A model generated the notes under the pieces. It saw nothing but the letters and a program-made list of their open reading frames with translations. It ran no database searches and was not told where the DNA came from. The position numbers and the translations under genes are program-made. A stretch of 59,046 bases of DNA, taken from NCBI GenBank assembly GCA_951801955.1, contig CATOOV010000015.1, positions 1 to 59,046 on the forward strand, in the 5' to 3' direction. Positions 27,404-36,217 of the stretch are shown piece after piece. Numbering within the stretch: the stretch's first letter is position 1; each line of letters opens with the position of its first letter. This DNA is from an uncultured Lachnospiraceae bacterium (GTDB lineage: Bacteria > Bacillota > Clostridia > Lachnospirales > Lachnospiraceae).

Positions 27404-27415
27404 GAACAGAAGTTC
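27404..27415. promoter_or_regulatory. Candidate LexA (SOS) box before the tape-measure gene
   Basis: GAACAGAAGTTC fits the Firmicute LexA consensus GAACN4GTTC exactly. It lies in the 250-bp gap between the zinc-ribbon gene and the tape-measure gene, next to TTGCAT (27418-27423, minus strand). No well-spaced -10 box is evident. One perfect 8-base match is expected by chance in a window this size, so the call rests on position and on the boxes at 31103-31146. The rest of the gap 27195-27445 shows nothing else clear. Confidence 0.45.
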
Positions 27416-27445
27416 TTATGCAAATCGAACATATGTATTTATATT

Positions 27446-28198
27446 TTATAAATTCCGTATTTTTTTCATCCGCTCTTTTGCCTTTTGCAAATCAATCCTT
27501 TTGGAACATTCCACGCAGTATTTCCGTTTGCCATTGGTATTTTTCGCCAAGATGCCGCAGGCGGTGCAGCGGATGTATTTTTCACCTTTATACAGCCGCC
27601 ATTCATAGCCCAGTTTTCGGAAATCAGATACAAACAATTCTTTTTTTCCGGTTTCCTCCACGAATAAAATGCGGATGTTCAGGTTGTCAACCTTTTTTGC
27701 AAAGGCGATGAGCCCAAGCTCTTTTAAAAGGTGCAATTTATTGTCTTTCTCAAAGGCAGTGGTGTTAATGCAGGCAATGGAATAGATTTCACCATTGCTG
27801 TTGGAAATCCAGTGGTCATTCTTTGGGTTTTTGAAATCTCTGAACTTTGCCAGACATAAAAGGGTAAAGGCAAGCCGTTCCAGCACTTTGTCATGCAGGG
27901 CAAGAATCGTCTGCAATTCACAATCTGTCATCCAAACTCCGTCACATTTGCATAAAGGATAGGTGGATGCTTTTGCTGCATACTGTTCCAGCGGGGCTGC
28001 CCAGTTCTCTTTCTGATAATGTGGCTCACTGTGCTCCAAGAAGGAATCTAATTTTTGCACAATTTCATTTTTTTGCAGTTTTTTTTCGTGATAAAGATAT
28101 CTAGCATACAGACGCAGGAATGTGTGGGTACAGGAGGGGGCAAGGGTTCCCTCTGAGAGAATATGTTCCACATAATGTTTTTCATTTAAAATTATCAA
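27446..28198 (-). CDS. Zinc-ribbon protein next to the RNA polymerase gene
   Basis: 250 residues, not recognised as a named family. The first ~200 residues look alpha/beta with scattered Cys (PLCKCDGVWMTDC). The C-terminus is a compact zinc ribbon, CTACG...CVECS, followed by a basic helix (KAKERMKKIRNL). The gene lies between the RNA polymerase-like gene (117 bp upstream) and the tape measure. A ribbon plus basic tail beside an unusual RNA polymerase would suit a promoter-recognition or processivity factor, but this is inference. The start is TTG at 28198; a stop lies two codons upstream and there is no ATG nearby. Confidence 0.7.
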   Translation of the reverse strand: MIILNEKHYVEHILSEGTLAPSCTHTFLRLYARYLYHEKKLQKNEIVQKLDSFLEHSEPHYQKENWAAPLEQYAAKASTYPLCKCDGVWMTDCELQTILALHDKVLERLAFTLLCLAKFRDFKNPKNDHWISNSNGEIYSIACINTTAFEKDNKLHLLKELGLIAFAKKVDNLNIRILFVEETGKKELFVSDFRKLGYEWRLYKGEKYIRCTACGILAKNTNGKRKYCVECSKRIDLQKAKERMKKIRNL

Positions 28199-28314
28199 AG
28201 CCTATCACCGTCCATCTTGTATTTTTATTGAAAATGACCACAGCTTGTCATTGTCTATCTTGCCTAATTTCCATTTGCTGTGTTGTCATTCATCGTTGCA
28301 GTGCCCGCTATAGA

Positions 28315-31071
28315 TCATTTTATTTTTCGGACTTTCATAACAAACTGTTCGCCGCCGTATTCAAATTCTCCTTGAGAGGGGACCAATGCAGGATAATGTA
28401 TCAAGTAGTTGTTTTTTTCCAATAAGTTTTTAATAATGATTTCTCCACAGAGGTCCCATACAAATTGTTTGGAACCAGTGGAGGCGTAACACAGGTCAAT
28501 CAGGATGTCGCAGAGTTCTTTTTCATTGGGACAAACTATCTCGCATTTTGATTGATAATCCATCAGCATGAGCATTTTGTTTCTGCGTACTTCCTCTTGG
28601 TCTAATCTTTGCCTGTGAGCCAGTTTTTGATAAGCTTTTACACAATGATCATAGTCTGTCTTGATTTTGGCTATTTTCTGGTAGTCCTTTTTGCTGTAAG
28701 CCACACCCGATTTCAGGATGGAAAAATCAAATGTTTGTCTGTCTCTGTCAGGAGGTTTTTTCAAATCGTGTTTCAAAGCGTCTTCCATCAGCCACGCAAT
28801 CCTGTTTACCGTACAGGGATGGTCGCCCACAGGCAGAAATTTTTTGTAATAGTCCAGAAATTCCGTTTCGGAAAGGGTTTTCGTTGATTTTTTTATAAGC
28901 TCCTCCAAAGGCTGTTGAAATTCCCGGATGCATTTACTGTTGGCATCTTTGAGGTACTTTTTATATTTTGCATTTAAATCTGGATAGATATATCGCATAA
29001 AATAGGGTTTTCGCTGTGCCACGATGCGAAAACATAACTCTTTGAAATGCCTTTCTTCTTCTGTAAACTCTGGCAGTTTTTGGCATGCAGAATGGCTGTA
29101 CCAATAATCGGGCATCGGGCGGGCAAGAATGCCTTTTGCCTTGTCTATGCTGTTTTGCTGAAAATGCTGCCCGCATTTGATACGGTAGTCCAATGTCTTA
29201 TATTCTTCACTGTTTTTATCAAATGATGACTGGAGTTCCAGCATGGATGTAATATGGTTTGTGGTGCTTCCAATCTCATCTCCAAAGGCAAGCTTGTTTG
29301 CTTGTACCATATCTTGTTCTGAGGGAATGATTTTTGGTGCCTTTCTCTGTACACACTCGATAGTAAGGGCATTCCGGGTATGTGAAAGGAGGATGTGATG
29401 GTCAGTGGTAAAAAACATATCCCCGTCTTTGTCACTGCCGTTTGTCGCATCACAAGTGGTGTCCCATGCATTTAAAATAATTCCAGTGGTATTGTACTGG
29501 TACCAGAAATCCATTTCCTCTGTATGTACGACAGTTCTTCGCCTGATATTGTTATGGCATGTCATGGGGGCGCGGAACAAGGCGATTTCTTTTACAGTTT
29601 TGTCAATCCAATATTTCTGGTAAACTTCGCCTTTCTTTAACAACCCGGTGACCGGCAGGCCAAAAATAGATTGGGCCAAGGCATATAAGTCACCGGAAAC
29701 CATAGAAAAGTTACCGCTCAGTTTAATGGAACCTTTTGTGGCAATTTCCATCCGTTTTTTGAGCATGTTATAAATCTTATCCCTGACAAAAGAATCATTT
29801 AATAAGCGCCTGTCTATCATCAATGCTTTGATCATGTCGTCGTCCATATTGTCAATCTTGTCATCGCTTAGGGATACCCCTTTTGCAAAGACGATGGTTT
29901 TTCGCCAATCATTTCCAAGGACATCCTGAATTTCCTGGATTGTGGGACTGCACAATTCATAAAGCTCTTTGTCAGATAACTCATAGGTCTGTAAAAATTG
30001 GTAGTTGGCATTTCTCACATGTTCCAATTGATGGGGCATTGCTTTTGTAACTGAAAACTGATAATGATTTTCGTCAGAGCAGGTGAGGAACTGTTCCAGG
30101 TTGTCATAAGAGTCCCAAAGTTTTACCATGGAGGCAGTGAGGATCACATCATAGTCAGAAATAGTCCTCCATGTGCCCCAGACGTCTTGGAATCTTAGGT
30201 TTCCATGGTTTAATTGTCTGGCAAATTCCAGAAAGTCAAAGGTAAATAACATGCCTTTGGTCCAGGCGTACCTGATATTTACACCAGAGATGGTTTGTCC
30301 TGGTCCATCGCCGCCATTGAGCGCCCTGTTGATTATACGGGAATAATCCGGGGACATCAGCCCGTAACCGTCCGAATCACAATATTCTATTTGATAATCT
30401 TTTTCGTAGGTAAGGACTGGTTCATCGCCGTCCGAATCACTGATTTTGATGACATTTTCCCGGAAAGATACGCGGCAGTCTGGAACGACGGCAATTCTTG
30501 GCATGGGGACAGGGATGGATGCACTGCAGACCAATGCCTGATATGCCTCCAATTTTGCAGGAATGACAGGCTTGCCCTTGTCTCTTCCATTATCTATGCG
30601 TGTAACAATCTTTTTGTATACATTTTCCCCAATGTAGGTGATGGTAGATTTTTTGATTCCATTGTTTGTGCCCAGCAAGCGATGGTATCGATAGCCATTG
30701 ATGGTAAAACCCTGATTGGCGCGGTCGTAATCTTTATCAGATTCCATAATCAAACAGAGATAGTCTTTCTGGTATTGCAGGGCATATAATTTTTGATACA
30801 ATTTTTTGAGTTTGTTTTGATTTTCTATCTGGTTGGGTTGTTTTTTTATGATATGGATTTCTTTTTTCAGTCTTGCAGCTTTTTTATCAAAATCCTCCTG
30901 CCCGTTTAATTCACAGATCCAGCGCAGGAGTTGGCTGTCTGACAAAGCTACGATATCTGTCCCATTTTTCATGGCAGAGGAAAATGGCAGAGTAAGATTC
31001 CATTTTGCCTGTCGCAATCGTTTGCTTGGAAGCTTATAAATAAGTTTTTGAATGGATGTTTGTTTTGGCAT
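28315..31071 (-). CDS. QDE-1/YonO-like two-barrel RNA polymerase
   Basis: 918 residues. Signature blocks of the single-chain double-psi beta-barrel RNA polymerases (eukaryotic RdRP, SPbeta YonO) are visible in order. SDGYGLMSPD (233-242) and VNIRYAWTKGML (264-275) match the RdRP block SDG-G-IS...IRY-G-KG. FRAPMTCH-NIRRR (499-512) resembles the RAPTLHR region of RNAP beta-prime. DATNGSDKDGD ends in the catalytic Asp triad DKDGD (547-551). A second D-S-D-G-D at 212-216 lies outside this context. The size equals that of YonO. The start is ATG 31071 with AAAGGGGAG upstream; an ATG at 31125 falls in the -35 box. It is probably a phage late-gene transcriptase for the tail genes downstream; an RNA-templated activity cannot be excluded from sequence. 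Confidence 0.88.
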   Translation of the reverse strand: MPKQTSIQKLIYKLPSKRLRQAKWNLTLPFSSAMKNGTDIVALSDSQLLRWICELNGQEDFDKKAARLKKEIHIIKKQPNQIENQNKLKKLYQKLYALQYQKDYLCLIMESDKDYDRANQGFTINGYRYHRLLGTNNGIKKSTITYIGENVYKKIVTRIDNGRDKGKPVIPAKLEAYQALVCSASIPVPMPRIAVVPDCRVSFRENVIKISDSDGDEPVLTYEKDYQIEYCDSDGYGLMSPDYSRIINRALNGGDGPGQTISGVNIRYAWTKGMLFTFDFLEFARQLNHGNLRFQDVWGTWRTISDYDVILTASMVKLWDSYDNLEQFLTCSDENHYQFSVTKAMPHQLEHVRNANYQFLQTYELSDKELYELCSPTIQEIQDVLGNDWRKTIVFAKGVSLSDDKIDNMDDDMIKALMIDRRLLNDSFVRDKIYNMLKKRMEIATKGSIKLSGNFSMVSGDLYALAQSIFGLPVTGLLKKGEVYQKYWIDKTVKEIALFRAPMTCHNNIRRRTVVHTEEMDFWYQYNTTGIILNAWDTTCDATNGSDKDGDMFFTTDHHILLSHTRNALTIECVQRKAPKIIPSEQDMVQANKLAFGDEIGSTTNHITSMLELQSSFDKNSEEYKTLDYRIKCGQHFQQNSIDKAKGILARPMPDYWYSHSACQKLPEFTEEERHFKELCFRIVAQRKPYFMRYIYPDLNAKYKKYLKDANSKCIREFQQPLEELIKKSTKTLSETEFLDYYKKFLPVGDHPCTVNRIAWLMEDALKHDLKKPPDRDRQTFDFSILKSGVAYSKKDYQKIAKIKTDYDHCVKAYQKLAHRQRLDQEEVRRNKMLMLMDYQSKCEIVCPNEKELCDILIDLCYASTGSKQFVWDLCGEIIIKNLLEKNNYLIHYPALVPSQGEFEYGGEQFVMKVRKIK

Positions 31072-31096
31072 ATTAGATGTTCTCCCCTTTTTTGTA

Positions 31097-31151
31097 ATTA
31101 TAGAACAAATGTTTGCAAATGTCAATGGATTTTAGAACGTTAGTTCTAAAA
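31097..31151 (-). promoter_or_regulatory. Consensus promoter with two LexA boxes for the RNA polymerase gene
   Basis: On the minus strand TTGACA (31120-31125) and TATAAT (31097-31102) are both perfect and 17 bp apart. A perfect SOS box GAACGTTAGTTC (31135-31146), extended to the 22-bp palindrome 31130-31151, lies just upstream of the -35. A second near-perfect box GAACAAATGTTT (31103-31114) fills the spacer. This is the textbook arrangement for LexA repression and release on DNA damage. Confidence 0.82.
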
Positions 31152-31382
31152 AAACAAAAGATGCGTTAGCAAGAGCAGTTAGCCATGAGGATTTTGAAAC
31201 GCACTTTTGTTCCTTAAAAAATAGAAAGATGTGAAAAACAATTGTAACAAGAAGCCTGGAATTCGGAAGGCGGTGGTTTCCGACCTTGTTATTTGCCAAA
31301 AAACAAAATAAAAAAGTGATTTTTATATACAAAATTCTGGAAATGGAGTATAATTGCAAGAAAGTAGGTGTGGAGGTGTGTA

Positions 31383-31967
31383 ATGAGGGAACAGAAATTT
31401 AAAATCTCTTTTAATTCTCCGGTGATTTTGGGCTTTACACTGGTTTGCTTTGCGGCATTGATTTTGGGAATGATGACAGGAGGCAGGACGAATAACTTGT
31501 TGTTCAGTGTCTATCGGTCATCTCTGTTTAGCCCCCTGACATATATCCGTTTTGTGGGGCATATCTTTGGACATGCAGGCTGGGAACACTTTATCGGAAA
31601 TATTATGCTCATTCTGGTGGTAGGACCTTTGCTGGAAGAAAAATATGGTTCATCCAATCTGCTGTTTGTGATTTTAACCACGGCATTGGTAACTGGGATT
31701 GTGAATTTTGCCCTGTTTCCCCGTGTGCAGCTTTTAGGGGCAAGCGGTGTGGTATTTGCCCTGATTCTTTTGTCCTCTTTTACCAGTATCAAAGAGGGCA
31801 GTATTCCGCTGACTTTTATCCTAGTTGCGGCGCTGTATATCGGGCAGCAGGTTTACGAAGGAATTTTTGTCAACAGCAATGTTTCAAATTTGACACATAT
31901 CCTGGGAGGGCTTGTAGGGGCCGGGCTTGGATTTGTAATGAATCGAAACAAAATGAACAAATATTGA
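31383..31967 (+). CDS. Rhomboid-family intramembrane protease
   Basis: 194 residues with six hydrophobic segments. The catalytic pair is visible as GASG (Ser in the fourth segment) and H in THILGG (last segment), with the conserved HxxxN-type motif HAGWEHFIGN earlier. Rhomboids cleave membrane proteins within the bilayer. It is the first gene of the second Ter block, 15 bp before yceG. The start is ATG 31383 with GTGGAGG upstream; TATAAT at 31349-31354 may be its -10 box, though no good -35 is seen. The divergent RNA polymerase promoter with its LexA boxes lies about 230 bp away. That intervening stretch shows no other feature. Confidence 0.88.
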   Translation: MREQKFKISFNSPVILGFTLVCFAALILGMMTGGRTNNLLFSVYRSSLFSPLTYIRFVGHIFGHAGWEHFIGNIMLILVVGPLLEEKYGSSNLLFVILTTALVTGIVNFALFPRVQLLGASGVVFALILLSSFTSIKEGSIPLTFILVAALYIGQQVYEGIFVNSNVSNLTHILGGLVGAGLGFVMNRNKMNKY

Positions 31968-31982
31968 AGGTGAAACAAATCT

Positions 31983-34262
31983 ATGTTTGAGCATAAAAAG
32001 ATACAAGGACTGGAAGATTTTTTCATTGAATTGAATCAACGAAGAGAGAAGGGCGTCTATTTTTATCGGATTAATGGGTATAATGGGCAGGTACAGGAAT
32101 TTGTCCAGAAATATTACCAGGCGGCAAGGATGTCAGGGGCTGTAATAGAAGGCAAAATTCCCAATCCAGATGAGAAAAACCTTGCCTATTACAATGAAAT
32201 TATGGGAATGGCGTTCCAGATGAATTTAGGATTTTTGACGGCAAGTTTGAAAAAGTGGCTGCCAAGAATGAACGGCTACCAGAGGGACACAGTGGCGGCG
32301 TCTATCTATGATTCGCTGGATTCCATGCGAAAAAACGGTAAGAATGACAATATGCTAAGGAATGCATACATTAAGTTTATGTGCTGGCTGTATTATAAAT
32401 TTGAGCGGATTGTCAGCCAGTTAGGCGAAAATAAAGTACCTAAAATTTTATATGAGGGAGATATCAGCAATTATGAACTGATGTTAATTTCCATTTTGTC
32501 AAATGCAGGATGTGATGTAGTGCTCCTCCAATATCACGGAGATGGAGGGTATCGCAAATTGGATCCAGATTCCAGGCTGTCAGAAGAGCTTGCCCTGCCA
32601 GGGCTGTCTTCTTTTCCAGAGACGTTCAGCCTGAAATGGATTTTGGAGGAAATCAAAAATAAGCAGAACAATGAACGGCTGTATGGAATTAAGCCAGAGA
32701 GCCGCAACTGCACCAATGCCTGGATCAAAGGAAAGGGATTTTCAGATATACAGGCAGATATCCCAAGCAGGGGAACAGATCCTAAACTGTATTACAATTG
32801 TTTTATCCGCATCTATGGTGTGGAGGATAAACTGACCTATCAAAATGAATTGTATCAGTTACAGTTAGTGCTGAAAAACAGCAAACGCAGGCTGGTAATC
32901 TTAGAGGGGGCAATCCCCAAACCGACCATGGAGGAGATCAATGCCATCCAGCGGAAAAACTATAACAACCAAGAGCAGATGCTTTTGGATTTGAAGGCAA
33001 AGATCCAGTATACTGCAAACCAAGAACTGCAGCGGCTGATGCACAAGGCATTTTTGGATATCCTTTTGGCGGAGTCCAAGGAAGCGGGCATGAATCTAAA
33101 CCGTTTGACTAACAAGGCAGTGTACCTGCTGTGCTGGCTGAAACGTTACCAGCCAGAATTATTTTGTAACTGGAAGCTGCCAGAGATCAGTTGTCTGATT
33201 TATTTAGGGGGCTGTAAGGATGAAAATGATGCCATGTTCCTGCGTTTTTTGGCAAAACTGCCCATTGATGTGCTGATATTGGTGCCGAACCTTAATTCCC
33301 AGTGTGTCCTGAAAGACCCGGTTTTGTATGAAATCCACTATACAGAGTCCCTCAATGTGAACAGGTATCCAAGAGAAAATGGTGAGATAAAAATCGGAAC
33401 TGCGGCATATCATGCAGAACGGGAGTTGGACACGTTAATGTATCAGGATTCAGGGATTTATCGAAACCAGCAGTATGGGAAGGCAGTCGCAGTTACTTTG
33501 CGGACGATGTATGAGGAAATATCAATCCTGTGGGAGCAGGAACTGAAATATCGGCCAAGTTTCAGTACGGTGGAGGATGTGGTCAATATGCCTGTGATTT
33601 TTGCCAAGGTATCCGGGGTCAAGGATGGAAACGTGCCTGCTTACTGGGCTGCGATTAAGAGTTTGATTACAAGCGATACTTTGGTAATCAAAGAGGTGCC
33701 ATATCTGAATCCTACCGATTTCAACCCTATGAAATCCCATGCAACAGAATTTTTCAAAAATGGAAAAGTCCAAAAGGCAAAAATTCGGGCACATTCTGCT
33801 TATCCCTATGGGGTTCTCAGGGAGGAAATTCAGGAACATATTTTTGAAAAGCTTCAGCTTTTGATTGACCAGCGTGTCATTCGCGGCACCTTTGAAAATG
33901 GCACGGAGTATACCATTGTCTCCACGATTTTGAATATGAAAAAAGAGATTTTGCGCCTGATCCAGAAATTTGATTTTACCAAGAAAAATCCAAAGGTTAT
34001 ATTTATCAATCCTACAGAGAAGCCGATTTCTTTGGAGGATTCCATTATCAGTGCGTTTTTGAACTTGGTAGGCTTTGATGTATTGTTTTTTGTACCTACA
34101 GGGTATCAGAGCATAGAACAGCATTTTAATCAGAGGTTGATGGAAGAACACCAGATTGGAGATTATGTATATGACCTCCAGGTTCCTGAGTTTTCTTCCG
34201 TTTCATCGAATAAAAATACACGTCAGTCCTGGCGGGAAAGAATATTTAAGAGAGGTACATGA
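31983..34262 (+). CDS. YceG-family Ter-cluster protein
   Basis: 759 residues, cytoplasmic, related to Bacillus subtilis YceG of the yceC-I stress operon. A two-part structure is suggested: residues about 1-330 include SNAGCDVVLLQYHGDGGYRKL, and about 480-750 include SIISAFLNLVGFDVLFFVPTGYQSIEQHF. The two parts share the pattern I-S-x-x-x-N-x-G-x-D-V, so they may be internal duplicates. The biochemical role is unknown; the family is predicted to work with TelA, TerD and the PRTase/C-C lyase module. The TGA overlaps the telA start as ATGA, implying coupled translation. Confidence 0.85.
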   Translation: MFEHKKIQGLEDFFIELNQRREKGVYFYRINGYNGQVQEFVQKYYQAARMSGAVIEGKIPNPDEKNLAYYNEIMGMAFQMNLGFLTASLKKWLPRMNGYQRDTVAASIYDSLDSMRKNGKNDNMLRNAYIKFMCWLYYKFERIVSQLGENKVPKILYEGDISNYELMLISILSNAGCDVVLLQYHGDGGYRKLDPDSRLSEELALPGLSSFPETFSLKWILEEIKNKQNNERLYGIKPESRNCTNAWIKGKGFSDIQADIPSRGTDPKLYYNCFIRIYGVEDKLTYQNELYQLQLVLKNSKRRLVILEGAIPKPTMEEINAIQRKNYNNQEQMLLDLKAKIQYTANQELQRLMHKAFLDILLAESKEAGMNLNRLTNKAVYLLCWLKRYQPELFCNWKLPEISCLIYLGGCKDENDAMFLRFLAKLPIDVLILVPNLNSQCVLKDPVLYEIHYTESLNVNRYPRENGEIKIGTAAYHAERELDTLMYQDSGIYRNQQYGKAVAVTLRTMYEEISILWEQELKYRPSFSTVEDVVNMPVIFAKVSGVKDGNVPAYWAAIKSLITSDTLVIKEVPYLNPTDFNPMKSHATEFFKNGKVQKAKIRAHSAYPYGVLREEIQEHIFEKLQLLIDQRVIRGTFENGTEYTIVSTILNMKKEILRLIQKFDFTKKNPKVIFINPTEKPISLEDSIISAFLNLVGFDVLFFVPTGYQSIEQHFNQRLMEEHQIGDYVYDLQVPEFSSVSSNKNTRQSWRERIFKRGT

Positions 34263-35407
34263 GTATGGCATTAGATTTTAGTAAAACTACAACGCAGCAG
34301 CAGTCCACAGTACCCGATACCAAAAATGAGATCGAGGTAGTGGAACAGTATGATATTGTTGCAGACCGGCAGCAGATGAATGAAAAACTTGTAAATTCCC
34401 AGGAAGTGGATGACCTGGTAAGCACTATTGCAGTCAATGACCTGGAAACCATCGTATCTTTTGGCGCCGAGGCGGCTGAGGAGATTTCCAAAGCATCTGA
34501 CGTGGTATTAAACAGTATGAATATGTCCCAGTTGGACGACTCCAGTGAAATGTTAAACACGTTGGCAAAGATTATGTCCAAGTTTGACATTGAGGAACTC
34601 AAGGAGAATCCAGGACTCTTTGGCAAGCTTTTTGGGAATTTAAGAAAACAGTTGGATAAAATATTGGCAAAATATCATACGATGGGCGAGGAAGTTGACA
34701 AGATTTATGTACAGTTAAAGCAGTATGAATCTGAGATCAAGCAATCTAATCGCAAATTGAACCAGATGTTTGAGGCAAATGTAAATTATTACCACCAACT
34801 GGTGAAGTATATCTTAGCTGGAGAGCAGGGGTGCAGGGAGATTGAAGAATATATTGCACAAAGGCAGAGGGATATGGAGGCTACTGGAGATACTTCCATC
34901 CAATTTGAGATACAGAGTTTACAGCAGGCGTTGATGATGTTGGAGCAGCGTACCCAGGATCTTCGCACAGCAGAAAATGTGGCGATGCAGTCTGTCCCAA
35001 TGATTAAGACTATGGAGTTCAGCAATATGAATCTGGTACGGAAAATTAATTCAGCATTTATCGTCACACTGCCTGTATTTAAACAGGCATTGGCACAGGC
35101 AATTATGCTCAAACGGCAGCGTATCCAGGCGGAGGCAATGTCGGCGCTGGATGAAAAGACCAATGAAATGCTTATTAAAAATGCAAGAAATACTGCGGAG
35201 CAGTCTAAGATGACAGCAAGGCTGGCGTCGGGAAGCTCCATTAAAATAGAGACACTGGAAACAACCTGGCGGACCATTGTAAATGGTATTGACGAGACAA
35301 AGCAAATTCAGGAAAATGCCAAAAAACAGCGTATAGAGGATCAGGCAAGGCTTGAAAATATCAAGACAGAGTTCAACAGGATGTATCATATGCCAAACAA
35401 TCATTAA
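34259..35407 (+). CDS. telA: TelA/KlaA-family toxic-anion resistance protein
   Basis: 382 residues, all helical, with long coiled-coil stretches and the TelA core pattern (GKLFGNLRKQLDKILAKYHTMGEEVDKI, then LMMLEQRTQDLRTAENVAMQSVPMIK and LVRKINSAFIVTLPVFKQAL). It is homologous to B. subtilis YceH, partner of YceG. TelA proteins are associated with tellurite and other envelope or oxidant stresses; the molecular mechanism is unsettled. It is coupled to yceG by the ATGA overlap, with a second ATG six bases on. It is followed by terD after 21 bp. Confidence 0.9.
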   Translation: MSMALDFSKTTTQQQSTVPDTKNEIEVVEQYDIVADRQQMNEKLVNSQEVDDLVSTIAVNDLETIVSFGAEAAEEISKASDVVLNSMNMSQLDDSSEMLNTLAKIMSKFDIEELKENPGLFGKLFGNLRKQLDKILAKYHTMGEEVDKIYVQLKQYESEIKQSNRKLNQMFEANVNYYHQLVKYILAGEQGCREIEEYIAQRQRDMEATGDTSIQFEIQSLQQALMMLEQRTQDLRTAENVAMQSVPMIKTMEFSNMNLVRKINSAFIVTLPVFKQALAQAIMLKRQRIQAEAMSALDEKTNEMLIKNARNTAEQSKMTARLASGSSIKIETLETTWRTIVNGIDETKQIQENAKKQRIEDQARLENIKTEFNRMYHMPNNH

Positions 35408-35428
35408 ACATTAAGGAGGAAAAGGAAT

Positions 35429-36010
35429 ATGCCAATTAACTTATCAAAAGGACAGAAAGTAGATTTAACCAAAGGAAATCCAGGATTAAAAAGTATTATG
35501 GTAGGACTGGGATGGGATGTCAATGCATTTGATTCCGGTGCAGATTTTGACTTGGATGCAGCAGCATTTTTGCTTGGAGATAATGGCAAGTGCCCTACCG
35601 AAAAAGAGTTTATTTTTTATGGAAATTTAGAGCACAGCAGCGGTGCCGTAAAGCATATGGGGGACAACCTGACTGGTGAAGGAGAGGGCGATGATGAGCA
35701 GATCCAGATTGACCTGACAAAGATTCCGTCCAATGTTTCCAAGGTTGCGTTTACCTGTACGATTTATGAGGCAGATACCAGACGTCAGAATTTTGGCCAG
35801 GTAAGCAATGCCTTTATCCGTATCGTGGATGAGTCCAGCAATACAGAATTGATCCGCTATGACTTGGGAGAGGATTTCTCTATTGAGACAGCAGTAGTGG
35901 TAGGCGAGTTGTACCGCCACAATGGCGAGTGGAAATTCAATGCCATTGGCAGTGGTTTCCAGGGTGGTCTTGCCGCTTTATGCGGACACTATGGAATAGA
36001 AATTGCATAA
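35429..36010 (+). CDS. terD: TerD-family protein 1
   Basis: 193 residues, a single TerD domain starting [18 protein letters not shown]. It has the calcium-binding acidic segments [10 protein letters not shown] and [10 protein letters not shown] and the motif [13 protein letters not shown]. TerD proteins bind Ca2+ and are cytoplasmic stress proteins. The Ca2+ sites fit the Ca2+-ATPase downstream. There is a strong TAAGGAGG ribosome-binding site. It is about 75% similar by eye to TerD 2, indicating local duplication. Confidence 0.95.
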   Translation: MPINLSKGQKVDLTKGNPGLKSIMVGLGWDVNAFDSGADFDLDAAAFLLGDNGKCPTEKEFIFYGNLEHSSGAVKHMGDNLTGEGEGDDEQIQIDLTKIPSNVSKVAFTCTIYEADTRRQNFGQVSNAFIRIVDESSNTELIRYDLGEDFSIETAVVVGELYRHNGEWKFNAIGSGFQGGLAALCGHYGIEIA

Positions 36011-36071
36011 AAATTCTTTTTTGATGTTTTTTGTATCAAAATTTGGGAATGTTTTAAATATAGCTTTTGAC

Positions 36072-36185
36072 ACACCGAATGGTATCGTGGGCAGCACTTG
36101 GGTATACCTTATGATATGCCGAACAGCATCGTGGGCAGCACTTGGGTATACCTTATGATATGCCGAACAGCATCATTGGGTGTTC
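36072..36185 (+). repeat. 44-bp tandem repeat between terD 1 and terD 2
   Basis: Units begin at 36072, 36116 and 36160 (the last is partial). Each contains TGCCGAACAGCATCGTGGG, then CAGCACTTGGGTATACC and TTATGAT. A diverged, inverted copy lies at 52145-52190. Units 1 and 2 differ in the first part only. There are no spacers, so it is not a CRISPR array. Confidence 0.85.
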
Positions 36186-36217
36186 AATGGATGTAGAGAT
36201 TAGGAAGGAGTATTCCA

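Noticed and set aside
36072..36185. CRISPR array
   Set aside because: Units are contiguous with no spacers, only 2.5 copies, and no cas genes are in the window.
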